DNA from: Candidatus Melainabacteria bacterium RIFCSPHIGHO2_02_FULL_34_12
GTDB taxonomy: Bacteria > Cyanobacteriota > Vampirovibrionia > 2-02-FULL-35-15
Direction of reading: 5' to 3'
Length of the DNA stretch: 64,000 nt
Assembly (NCBI GenBank): GCA_001784555.1
Contig: MFRM01000005.1
Coordinates: forward strand, 28,367-92,366
The notes below the pieces were generated by a model. That model had not been told where the DNA came from, searched no databases, and saw nothing but the letters and a program-made list of their open reading frames with translations. This document shows positions 7,370-15,732 of this stretch, one piece after another. A program made the translations under genes and the position numbers. Within the stretch, counting starts at the first letter, position 1; each line of letters begins with the position of its first letter.

Positions 7370-9025
7370 ATGAATAAATTTAACTGCAAAACATGCTTTT
7401 TCTTTAGCTTTTTATTAGTTCTGCTTGCTTATGCAATAGGATTAACTTTACTTACAGGCCCGGCAAGAGCATTTGTTGAAACTAAAACTATATATCAAAA
7501 CTCTGCCTTTATAGAAGAAAGCAGTAATGATGTCCTTGATATAAACAGCCACCAAAATGAAAAATATAAATATTACTGGTTTCCTTCTCTAAATAATTCC
7601 CGGATTAAACTTCCGCCATTTGTAAAATCTATTAGTTTTGACGGTGTTATTAAAAAAGCATCTTTAATCGATTTAAATGATTTAAAGGAGGCTGGATGGT
7701 TATCGCGAAAAGATAAAAATTATTTAACTTCACTTAACAGAGGAAAAACTATGGAAGTTAAAATTGTTCTTGCTAACGATAAAAACTACGTATCATGGTT
7801 ACCTGTAAAACTTTATTTCAGTCCTTTGGTAGGAAACAGTCCAGAACAGCAATTAAGAATAAAACTTTCATATGCAGATGGCAGCATAGGCAACATTGTT
7901 TATATTAAAAACAGAAATCCTGACAGCAGTAATTTTTTGAATTTAAAAATAAAATCCCCTCCGACAAATCAGGACGGAGAGTTAATAATTGAGTTTAGAA
8001 CTAAGAGAAGATATCAGGCTACTCTTAGTGGAATATTATGGGAATATGAGGATGAAGCTATAGATTCTAATGTTCAGGATGACTCAGCAATTTTAGATCT
8101 GGAGAATATAGACGAAGAAATAAATGATTTTACTGAGCCACCGGTAACAATATTTACTGCACAGCCAGTTTCAATTAGTTCTTCTATGAGTACTAATATT
8201 GTTTCAGTATCTCCACAAACTATTGGCAATGGCAATAGTCAAATTGTTACAGGAATCACAGTAAATATTGGAATCAACACAAAGAAAAATGACAATAATA
8301 AATCCAATGATTCAAATATTATATTACCTACTCCAATTCCTATAACAACCACTTCTCCTTCTCCAGCCATTTCTCTTTCTCCAGCCATTTCTCCTTCTCC
8401 AACCACTTCTCCTTCTCCAGCCACTTCTCTTTCTCCAGCCATTTCTCCTTCTCTTGCTACAATTTCTACTCCAATTATTTCCCCAACTCCATCAGTAAAA
8501 GTTTCTCCTCACAGCAATGAGAATAAAGATAAATCTGAAGGTAAGCAAGCTGAAAACAATAAAGATGATAATAATAAATCAGAGAATCACGATGACAATA
8601 AAGATGACAATGATAGATCAGAGAATCACGATGACAATAAAGATGATAATGATAAATTAGAGAATCACAATGAAGATAAAGATGATAGAGACAAATCAGA
8701 AAATAAGCAGACTGAAGACAAAGAAGATAAAGATAAATCTAAAGATCAAACTGATAATCTAGTCTCAGAACCTGCACCTGTAGTTTCTGAACCAATCAAT
8801 GTACAACCACAAGAAAATGATTCATCTGTTGTTTCTGTTTCACCAATAGATGGTGGCGAATCTACCAATAACAATATTGAAAATCAAAATAACAATAATA
8901 TAAGCCCACAAGAGATTTCTCCTCCAGCCACCAAACAAGAACAAAATACAGATAAGCCAAAAGATTCAAATCCTTTTCCATTTCCAATGGATATATTTAA
9001 TCAACATCTTAAACCTAAATTTTAA
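7370..9025 (+). CDS. Secreted low-complexity protein with SP-rich and acidic/lysine repeats
   Basis: Start taken at ATG 7370 (MNKFNCK...), where a Sec signal peptide begins: basic residues, then a hydrophobic core SFLLVLLAYAIGLTLL and a likely cleavage after PARA. An in-frame ATG at 7337 would put 11 polar residues ahead of the signal. The mature part has a structured domain of about 230 residues (mixed beta, unrecognised), a Ser/Pro/Thr-rich spacer with SPSPA-type units (DNA repeat 8352-8455), an Asp/Lys/Asn-rich segment of 13-residue units (DNA repeat 8581-8697) and a Gln/Asn/Pro-rich tail without a membrane anchor. Probably exported or surface-exposed; function unknown. The next surface gene is in the same orientation 265 nt downstream. 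Confidence 0.75.
   Translation: MNKFNCKTCFFFSFLLVLLAYAIGLTLLTGPARAFVETKTIYQNSAFIEESSNDVLDINSHQNEKYKYYWFPSLNNSRIKLPPFVKSISFDGVIKKASLIDLNDLKEAGWLSRKDKNYLTSLNRGKTMEVKIVLANDKNYVSWLPVKLYFSPLVGNSPEQQLRIKLSYADGSIGNIVYIKNRNPDSSNFLNLKIKSPPTNQDGELIIEFRTKRRYQATLSGILWEYEDEAIDSNVQDDSAILDLENIDEEINDFTEPPVTIFTAQPVSISSSMSTNIVSVSPQTIGNGNSQIVTGITVNIGINTKKNDNNKSNDSNIILPTPIPITTTSPSPAISLSPAISPSPTTSPSPATSLSPAISPSLATISTPIISPTPSVKVSPHSNENKDKSEGKQAENNKDDNNKSENHDDNKDDNDRSENHDDNKDDNDKLENHNEDKDDRDKSENKQTEDKEDKDKSKDQTDNLVSEPAPVVSEPINVQPQENDSSVVSVSPIDGGESTNNNIENQNNNNISPQEISPPATKQEQNTDKPKDSNPFPFPMDIFNQHLKPKF
8352..8455 (+). repeat. 18-bp coding tandem repeat (SPSPA-type units)
   Basis: About six imperfect copies of an 18-bp unit (core CTTCTCCAGCCATTTCTC) encode Ser-Pro-Ser-Pro-Ala-Ile/Thr spacers in the secreted protein. 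Slippage-prone, so copy number may vary between strains. Confidence 0.8.
8581..8697 (+). repeat. 39-bp coding tandem repeat (acidic/basic units)
   Basis: Three units beginning AGAGAATCAC start at 8581, 8620 and 8659, a period of 39 nt (13 codons). They encode ENH(D/N)(D/E)(N/D)KDD-type charged segments. The third copy has diverged. Confidence 0.8.
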
Positions 9026-9290
9026 TAAAAACTAACACTGAATAATGTTGGAAATAAACCGGCCTAAAAAATAAAATTATAAAATTTACTTTTAGAATGA
9101 TTGGGGTTTATTAAGTACTAAAAATAATATCGGAATTAGATGTAAGGGGAATCCCTACAATGCCAAATATTGATGTTTTCCTTTAAGGCAGAATTGCTGG
9201 AATATTTCAAAACACCCCTCTGCCCTGTTTTATTTTGAAAAGGTGAGGGAATTCACACTGTAGTTATCTATATCTAATCAAGATTTAAAT
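9026..9290. other. 265-nt gap between two secreted-protein genes
   Basis: AT-rich, with no ORF or clear promoter. Its one structured spot is 9141-9159, where TGTA-A-GGG and CCC-TACA flank GAAT; it looks like a shortened, decayed copy of the GTAGGGG...CCCCTAC palindromes found later in the window. A GGTGAGGGAATTC string at 9242-9254 lies too far upstream (36 nt) to act as ribosome site for the 9291 gene. Confidence 0.3.
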
Positions 9291-12200
9291 ATGAACAAAT
9301 CAGCCAATATAATTTTTTCAATTTTTCTAGCATTGATTTTAGTTTTTTCAATGCCATGCAGTACATTTGCACTAAAGAAAAAAAATCCGTCTGAAGGAAT
9401 TACCTTATCAGCAATTAATAATGAAGGCAACAAAAATATATTTGGAAGTGTGCTTGATCCAAATATAAACCAGGTTTTGTTATTGCTTCCAAAACCACTT
9501 TTATACATAATCAGAAAATATGGAACAGCAAGATTAAATATAAACGTTGTTTCCTCATTAGATTCAACAAAAACATATACTGTCCCTGCAAATGCCCTAA
9601 GCATTCAAAGAAAAAGAATAAAAGGTTTAAGCGGAAGATTTCTTGTAGTTAATTTTGCAAGTGTATCCAGTCCTTCAGGAGTAACTATTTCACCAAGCTC
9701 ACTTCCTAGCGGAGATTATAAACTAAGGCTGATAGGAGATGAACTTGATGCAACCACAGATACATTTAATTATCAGACTCCAATATTAATTGTAGGGGTA
9801 GTAAAATCTTCGAATAACGGTTTTATTACAGTTGAAGACCTAAATGGAAACCTGATTTCAGAAAAGACAGTAGCTATAAGTCCTAATGGCTCGTTCCTGA
9901 CTGAGGTTAGAGCAAATAATTTAAATAACATTAAAGACATAAATAAGAAAAGAAATAACTTCAAACTGAAATCTATATCTTTCAATGGAAAATCAACGGA
10001 TAATTCAACGCAAGAAAACAATGAAACAGTTACCACTGGTATAGTTCATGCTGTAACAGATAAAGACCTCTATGCAATTACAGCTTTAGATAATGATGCA
10101 GAAAGTAATTCGTTAAAAGTTAATAAACCTCTTATTTTAAGTGAGTCAACAAGTTTAACGGCTAATATAGGCTTGGCATATAAACCACTTGCTAAAGAGG
10201 TAGCAGAAAATCAATTAACTGAACTGGAATCAGGCACTGAAACATCTGAATCATCGGATGATTTAGGATGTGATATTTTTCAATTTGATGACAGATGTGA
10301 TTTAAACAATGAAGATATTCTTTATTCAATTGGAGCAGATTTTAAAGATTATATTAAAAACTCACAATGTAATTTTCCGGAATTTAATTTAATAAGAGAA
10401 ATTATTAGTGAATCACCAGAAGATGCAAACTTATATATAGGAAAAGGATATTGTGAAAATGCAATTACGAGACAAAATGAAGATATAACAAAACCATGTC
10501 AGGTTTATGCAGAAGTTTTAAGTAAATTTAAATCCGGTGCTATTAAGCAATTACCTTGCCCTCCGTTGGTTTGTGAAGAATTTAGTAATATAAAACCACC
10601 AAGATGTATTAATCCTAAAGAATTTTGCAGTGATAACGAAGATAAATCATTGTCTGAAGAAACAGAACAAATCTGCAGAGGTTCAAAATGTAAGCCTGTT
10701 ATTCCTTCATGCATTGCAAGACCTAGAAAAGATTTATATTGTGCAAGAATAGGATTAGATATTTCAGAAGAAGAATGCTTTAGTCAAAACAGTCAAAACT
10801 TTAGCTCTTTCAAGTGGACTACAGGCTCAGATTCCAATGGGCAAGAATATTGTATACCTTCTGTTTCTTCTCAAGAAAATATAACCAAAGAATGTGAGGT
10901 AATCTCATGTCACAGAGCTTGTGAAGAAACTTATAAGTCTGATCCAAATAATACAAAATTAAACTATACGCCATCAAATCCTGAGCCGGAAACATGTCCA
11001 GTTTGTGATTGTCATATAGGCTGTGATATTAATTCAGGAAGAAGAGTTGAATGTAATGCACAGTCAAAATATTTTTCAAATAAATGCTGTAATGAAAATA
11101 AGGAACTTCCAAACGACATTAAACTTTTACAAGGAAACAATAAAGGACCTGTTCCTATTGACATAAAATCTTGCCTTTGTGAGGATCCTGATAATTTTGA
11201 CGATAGGGGCATTGTAATTGACGGTGCAACATCAGTTTGTGCAAACATATGTCCGGAAGAATATGAAAAAGATCCAAATAAATCTATTTGTCTGCCTGTA
11301 TGTGAAACAGGACTAGTCAGAGATCCAAATGGATTTTGTAAAAAGAAATGCCCGCCTGGATTTATTGAAGATGAATCAGGAAATTGTAATTGTCCAGCCG
11401 GGCAATTCCCCGGACCATCCGGAAAATGTGAATCATTTGAATGTCCGGATTATTGTAAAAATATTCCTATGGTGAGAGAATATTTAAATCAAGTTACTAG
11501 ACCACAAGGCGGATCCGGCTCCTTAAATTTTGGAGATTCAACAGGAAGTAATATCCCAAGACCTGCCACATCTGGGTTTGGAGATACTACCGGAGGTATG
11601 TTTATCTCGCCTGAATGCCAAAGATGTTTTGGCAGCAAGCCAATAGGTACATGTGGAGTTGGACAATATGCAGATCCAAACGGTATATGCAGATGTAATT
11701 TAGATGGAAGCATTGCAACAAGCCTGGGTCCTGAAGGTTGTAAAAAACAAAACTCTCGTTATTGTGAAGCCGGTGAAAAACCATCGGAAAAAAATTGCAC
11801 CTGTGCATCACCTGGATATCTTTCTGACACCGGCATATGTCAATGTCCTCCTGGATACTCAATAGCTTATTCTGCTTTAGGATGCAGTTCAATTCTTCGT
11901 TATTGCAACCCTGGAGAAACACCGCAACCACTTGTATGCCAATGTGTCCCAGGTTCAACTAATAATGGATCTTCTTGTCAATGTTCAAACGGACAGCCTT
12001 ATACAGCCACCGGATGCGGCACATCAACATTTACATGCCCGCCGCCGTATATCAAAGATCCAGTATTTTCTAATCAATGTAATTGTCCACCATCAACACC
12101 ATATGAGTTAGGCACTACTTGTGTTTCTACATGTCCTTCTAACTTAGTTCCCACTGCCATTGCTGGCACTGCTTATAGCAGTACAAGACAAGTTTGCAAA

Positions 12201-14258
12201 TGTACTGACGGTAGTTATCCAACAGGATCTGGAACATGTTCTTCGTCAACATACTATTGCTCACCAGGAATAGCATCTACAACGACTAATCCTTGTACCT
12301 GTAATCCTTCAGGCGGAACTTATTTAAACTCCAATAATATTTGTACTTGCACATCTTTAACTCAAACATATACTAAAGAAAATGGTTGCAGTAATTCTTT
12401 AGCCACATCAAATTATTGCTCACCAGGTATTGTTCCAACGGCAACAAATCCATGTACTTGTGCACCTGGTGGAGTATTTAACTTACAAAATGGATTATGC
12501 CAATGTACAAACGGGCAAGCATATACACAAGCAGGATGTTCTAATATTTCCTGTCCTCCAGCTACACCAATTAGATGTTCTGATAACACTTGTGCAGTTA
12601 CGCTTGCAACATGCCCTGTCTCTTCCTGTCCTCCAGCAACCCCGTATAAATGTTCTGACGGAAGTTGTGCTATTACACAAGCTGGTTGTGGTTCAACGAC
12701 AACTCATACTTGTGCACTAGGTGAAGTATCAAATTCATCTAATCCTTGTACTTGTGCAACTGGTGCAACGGTTGGTTCTAACGGACAATGTCAATGTACA
12801 AATGGACAAGTCTATGCTTCAGGAGGTTGTCCAGGATCAACAACTCGTACCTGTACAGTTGGTGAAGCTAACACATCATCAAATCCTTGCACATGTGCAG
12901 GTACTGCAACATTTGGTACTGGCAATACTTGTCAATGTCCAAATAACAATACTCCTCCATACACAGCAACAGGTTGTGGTTCAACAACAACTCATACATG
13001 TACACTAGGTGAAGTATCAAGTTCATCAAATCCTTGTACTTGTGCAAGCGGCGCAACAGTTGGTTCTAACGGTCAATGTCAATGTACAAATGGACAAGTC
13101 TATGCTTCAGGAGGTTGTCCGGTATCAACAACGCGTACCTGTGGAGCTGGTGAAGGACCAAATATTAGCTCCGCTAGTCCATGCACCTGTCAGTCCCTGG
13201 GCGGGACAACTACCAATGTAAATGGTTATTGCAAATGTCCAAGCTCTGCTATTTCTTATACTGCAATAGGTTGTCGGGTATGTCCCCTAAATGAAGTTTA
13301 CAGCTCCTCAAACCCTTGCCAGTGTGCAGGCACTGCAACATATAATTCTCAAAATGTTTGCTCATGTCCATCTGGAGGAACTTACTCTGAATCTGGCTGT
13401 ACTCCACCCCCAACAATTACGCTTACGAGTGTAACCATTAGTGGTAGCAATGTAACGATATCCCACAGTGTTGATCCTTACGCATGTTTGCTGGTAAAAG
13501 ATACAAACAATACTACAATCAAGCCAGGCAATTTATGCGGGACTGGATCTTTCAATTCTGTTTTCCCTACATCTGATTTCACTCCTTCTCTTGTAAGTGG
13601 TACACAGGTCAAGTTATGCAACCAAGATAATTCAAACAATTGCAGCTCAACTGTAGCAGTAACACAAGCAGAGTCTATTACATTGAACAGCGTAAGCATA
13701 AATGGAGGCACTGTAACTATTGATTTTAATGCAAACTCGCTTGGTGGAAGTAATTGTGCAGTGTTAAAAGATACCAATAATAATAATATGCACCCATCGT
13801 TATGCCTGGCTTTTAATAATGGACCAATTTCTTATAGCAAAGATACTTATTTTACCTCTAGTTTTCAGTCCGGGATTCAAGTAAGGCTATGTAATACCAC
13901 AACTGGATATTGTAGTAATTCTGCTACCGTTACTTCAACAACAACACCTATTACTGGAACCATTAATCTAAATAGTGTTACTAAAGTAATAAATACTAGC
14001 TATAGTGGAGGAGCTGCTTTAAGCATTAATTTTACAAAGTCAGCTTTTTCTCCTGCATCTTCTGATCAATGCGTTAGGCTTACAACAGCAGATGGTACTT
14101 CTTTACATGTAGCTGGAGCTTCTGTAGGTAAGATGTGTTTGTCAAGTACAAATGTAGCTATAACACAATTTACATCACAAGCTGCGGTAGGATTGCAGGT
14201 TAAGTTATGTACGCTTGATGGTACTCTCTGTAGTAGCCTTGTAACTATAGGACAATAA
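9291..14258 (+). CDS. Giant cysteine-rich secreted protein (1655 aa)
   Basis: Starts with a Sec signal peptide (FSIFLALILVFS core, cleavage near STFA). Residues about 30-340 form a domain with few Cys and a GDYKLRLIG-type strand resembling IPT/Ig-like folds. About 345-1380 is extremely Cys-rich, with EGF- or TIL-like knots of the form CxC...G...CxCxNGQ...GC, several nearly identical at DNA level (12684-12832 and 12972-13120). The C-terminus has three related ~85-residue beta-type repeats, each starting like I(T/N)LxSV and holding a V(K/R)LC strand, the last ending at the C-terminus. There is no membrane anchor or LPXTG. Oxidative folding in the periplasm and display on the cell surface is inferred. 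I do not recognise a family; adhesin or surface-layer function is plausible but unproven. Confidence 0.8.
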   Translation: MNKSANIIFSIFLALILVFSMPCSTFALKKKNPSEGITLSAINNEGNKNIFGSVLDPNINQVLLLLPKPLLYIIRKYGTARLNINVVSSLDSTKTYTVPANALSIQRKRIKGLSGRFLVVNFASVSSPSGVTISPSSLPSGDYKLRLIGDELDATTDTFNYQTPILIVGVVKSSNNGFITVEDLNGNLISEKTVAISPNGSFLTEVRANNLNNIKDINKKRNNFKLKSISFNGKSTDNSTQENNETVTTGIVHAVTDKDLYAITALDNDAESNSLKVNKPLILSESTSLTANIGLAYKPLAKEVAENQLTELESGTETSESSDDLGCDIFQFDDRCDLNNEDILYSIGADFKDYIKNSQCNFPEFNLIREIISESPEDANLYIGKGYCENAITRQNEDITKPCQVYAEVLSKFKSGAIKQLPCPPLVCEEFSNIKPPRCINPKEFCSDNEDKSLSEETEQICRGSKCKPVIPSCIARPRKDLYCARIGLDISEEECFSQNSQNFSSFKWTTGSDSNGQEYCIPSVSSQENITKECEVISCHRACEETYKSDPNNTKLNYTPSNPEPETCPVCDCHIGCDINSGRRVECNAQSKYFSNKCCNENKELPNDIKLLQGNNKGPVPIDIKSCLCEDPDNFDDRGIVIDGATSVCANICPEEYEKDPNKSICLPVCETGLVRDPNGFCKKKCPPGFIEDESGNCNCPAGQFPGPSGKCESFECPDYCKNIPMVREYLNQVTRPQGGSGSLNFGDSTGSNIPRPATSGFGDTTGGMFISPECQRCFGSKPIGTCGVGQYADPNGICRCNLDGSIATSLGPEGCKKQNSRYCEAGEKPSEKNCTCASPGYLSDTGICQCPPGYSIAYSALGCSSILRYCNPGETPQPLVCQCVPGSTNNGSSCQCSNGQPYTATGCGTSTFTCPPPYIKDPVFSNQCNCPPSTPYELGTTCVSTCPSNLVPTAIAGTAYSSTRQVCKCTDGSYPTGSGTCSSSTYYCSPGIASTTTNPCTCNPSGGTYLNSNNICTCTSLTQTYTKENGCSNSLATSNYCSPGIVPTATNPCTCAPGGVFNLQNGLCQCTNGQAYTQAGCSNISCPPATPIRCSDNTCAVTLATCPVSSCPPATPYKCSDGSCAITQAGCGSTTTHTCALGEVSNSSNPCTCATGATVGSNGQCQCTNGQVYASGGCPGSTTRTCTVGEANTSSNPCTCAGTATFGTGNTCQCPNNNTPPYTATGCGSTTTHTCTLGEVSSSSNPCTCASGATVGSNGQCQCTNGQVYASGGCPVSTTRTCGAGEGPNISSASPCTCQSLGGTTTNVNGYCKCPSSAISYTAIGCRVCPLNEVYSSSNPCQCAGTATYNSQNVCSCPSGGTYSESGCTPPPTITLTSVTISGSNVTISHSVDPYACLLVKDTNNTTIKPGNLCGTGSFNSVFPTSDFTPSLVSGTQVKLCNQDNSNNCSSTVAVTQAESITLNSVSINGGTVTIDFNANSLGGSNCAVLKDTNNNNMHPSLCLAFNNGPISYSKDTYFTSSFQSGIQVRLCNTTTGYCSNSATVTSTTTPITGTINLNSVTKVINTSYSGGAALSINFTKSAFSPASSDQCVRLTTADGTSLHVAGASVGKMCLSSTNVAITQFTSQAAVGLQVKLCTLDGTLCSSLVTIGQ
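12684..13120 (+). repeat. 149-bp direct repeats inside the cysteine-rich gene
   Basis: 12684-12832 and 12972-13120 are nearly identical 149-bp copies, 288 bp apart, each coding one cysteine-knot unit. A related, more diverged unit occupies the interval. This points to recent duplication or gene conversion inside the ORF, and it also makes spurious open frames on the same strand. Confidence 0.85.
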
Positions 14259-14314
14259 TTAATTAATAGTAACTGTTACATCTAACTAATTTAGTAAGCA
14301 AGTAACTTCACATT

Positions 14315-14356
14315 TTGTCATTGCTTCGTCGGGCTTCGTCCTCCTCGCAATGACAA
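14315..14356. repeat. Inverted repeat of the GTCATTGC...GCAATGAC type
   Basis: Arms TTGTCATTGC (14315-14324) and GCAATGACAA (14347-14356) are perfect, with TTCGTCGGGCTTCGTCCTCCTC between. It sits between convergent genes, where it may also act as a terminator. This belongs to a dispersed class (CATTGCGAGGAGGACGAAG-like) seen in many unrelated bacterial assemblies. Decayed relatives lie at 35539-35560 and 41192-41231. Confidence 0.6.
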
Positions 14357-14362
14357 TTTTGG

Positions 14363-15634
14363 TTAATGCAAATATCTAAGCCAAATATATACTGTACAAA
14401 TTATAAGTGATTCAATCATTACAATAAATCCTGCTTTGAAAAACTCTAAAAATGAAATTGGATACCCAAGCTTGCCTGACATTTCAGCACTTACAATATT
14501 TGCACTGGCACCGATGAGAGAGCCGTTTCCGCCAAGACAAGCACCAAGAGCCAGTGACCACCAAAGAGGATTTAAATCAGAATAATGATGACCAAGCTCT
14601 TTTATAAGAGGGATCATAGTTGCAGTATAAGGAATGTTGTCAATAATTGCAGATGCAAAGCCTGATATCCAAAGAATTGCATAAGTAGTAACTGCAAAAT
14701 TACCCTTGCTTAAATTAAACACAAGTTCTGCCAGGTATTTAATCGTGCCGACTTTTTCAACTGCTCCTACAATAATAAACAAACCTATAAAAAAGAAAAT
14801 TGCAGTCCATTCTACATCTTCCCATATATGTCTTTTGTTTTCAAAAATTAAAAGTACAGATGCTCCAGCCAGTGCAATCGTGCCTGCTTCCAGATTTAGT
14901 GCTTTATGAAAAAAGAAGATGATTATTACTGCTAAAAGAATAATAAGTGTTTTGCTTAAAAGTTTCTTATTAGTAATTACTCCCTTAAGTGACATTTCCA
15001 CAAGTTCTTTTTTTGCAGCTTTTGGAATTTCAAGCTGGTTTTTATAAATTAAATAAAGTGTAAAAACTGTAACAGGCAGAATCATTAAAATTACAGGTGC
15101 AAGATGAAATATAAACTGGTTAAAATCAAGCTTAGCAGCAGAACCTATCATTATATTTGGAGGATCACCTATAAGCGTGGCTGTGCCTCCAACATTTGAA
15201 GCAATTGTCTGAGAAACCAGATATGGAATCGGATTTATTTTTAAATCCTTTGCAATTGCAATAGTTACTGAACCCACAAGTAAAACAGTGGTTACATTGT
15301 CAAGGAATGCTGAAATAAAAGCAGTAAGAAGTGCAAAATATATCATTAAAAGAACACCGCTTCCGTTTACTTTTTTTGCTATCCATATTGCAAGCCACCT
15401 GACTCCACCGGTTTCTTTTAAAATATTTACGAGTATCATCATTCCAACAAGTAGAAAAATAACGTTAAAATCAATTGCGCGAAAGGCTTCTTCCTGTGTA
15501 ATTGATTTAGAGACAAGAAGAATGCTTGCACCTAAAAGTGCTATTACCACTCGAGGAAGTTTTTCAAGGGTTATTAAAACATAGGCTAAAAATAAGATAA
15601 GATTTGGAAATAAGAACCGATAATCTAAATGCAT
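14363..15634 (-). CDS. ArsB/NhaD-family ion permease
   Basis: A 423-residue integral membrane protein with about 11-12 hydrophobic segments, of the ion-transporter superfamily that includes NhaD Na+/H+ antiporters, ArsB arsenite pumps and citrate carriers. Seen: AFISAFLDNVTTVLLVGSVT near residue 110, SNVGGTATLIGDPPNIMIG near 148 and, in the second half, ISGFASAIIDNIPYTATMIP and GGNGSLIGASANIVSAE, i.e. the two inverted-repeat signature loops. GTATLIGDPPNI fits the ArsB/NhaD branch. No arsR or arsC is nearby, so arsenite export is not supported; Na+/H+ exchange or anion transport remain open. Confidence 0.85.
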   Translation of the reverse strand: MHLDYRFLFPNLILFLAYVLITLEKLPRVVIALLGASILLVSKSITQEEAFRAIDFNVIFLLVGMMILVNILKETGGVRWLAIWIAKKVNGSGVLLMIYFALLTAFISAFLDNVTTVLLVGSVTIAIAKDLKINPIPYLVSQTIASNVGGTATLIGDPPNIMIGSAAKLDFNQFIFHLAPVILMILPVTVFTLYLIYKNQLEIPKAAKKELVEMSLKGVITNKKLLSKTLIILLAVIIIFFFHKALNLEAGTIALAGASVLLIFENKRHIWEDVEWTAIFFFIGLFIIVGAVEKVGTIKYLAELVFNLSKGNFAVTTYAILWISGFASAIIDNIPYTATMIPLIKELGHHYSDLNPLWWSLALGACLGGNGSLIGASANIVSAEMSGKLGYPISFLEFFKAGFIVMIESLIICTVYIWLRYLH

Positions 15635-15655
15635 ATAAAAATATTAACAGATAGA

Positions 15656-15732
15656 TGTCATTCTGAGCGTTAGCAAAGAATCTCAAAACGTTACGAGACC
15701 TTTCACTTTGTTCAGGGTGACACTTCGTGTCA
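15656..15732. repeat. GTCATTCTGAG-type repeat overlapping a stop codon
   Basis: TGTCATTCTGA (15656-15666) and TCAGGGTGACA (15712-15722) form an 11-bp inverted repeat with two mismatches; a second hairpin, TGACAC/GTGTCA, is at 15718-15732. A close relative lies at 62004-62101. The distal end supplies the TGA stop of the FecR-TPR-barrel gene on the minus strand (15730-15732). Confidence 0.65.

Noticed and set aside
8239-8442. Minus-strand Gly/Glu/Val-rich ORF
   Set aside because: Antisense shadow of the SPSPA repeat.
12430-13221. Three further long + strand ORFs within the cysteine-rich gene
   Set aside because: They are out-of-frame shadows kept open by the repeats; the Val/Leu/Gln-rich translations have no start signals.
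14363-15634. Arsenite efflux operon
   Set aside because: ArsB-like fold only; no arsR, arsC or arsA around it, and the family is functionally mixed.
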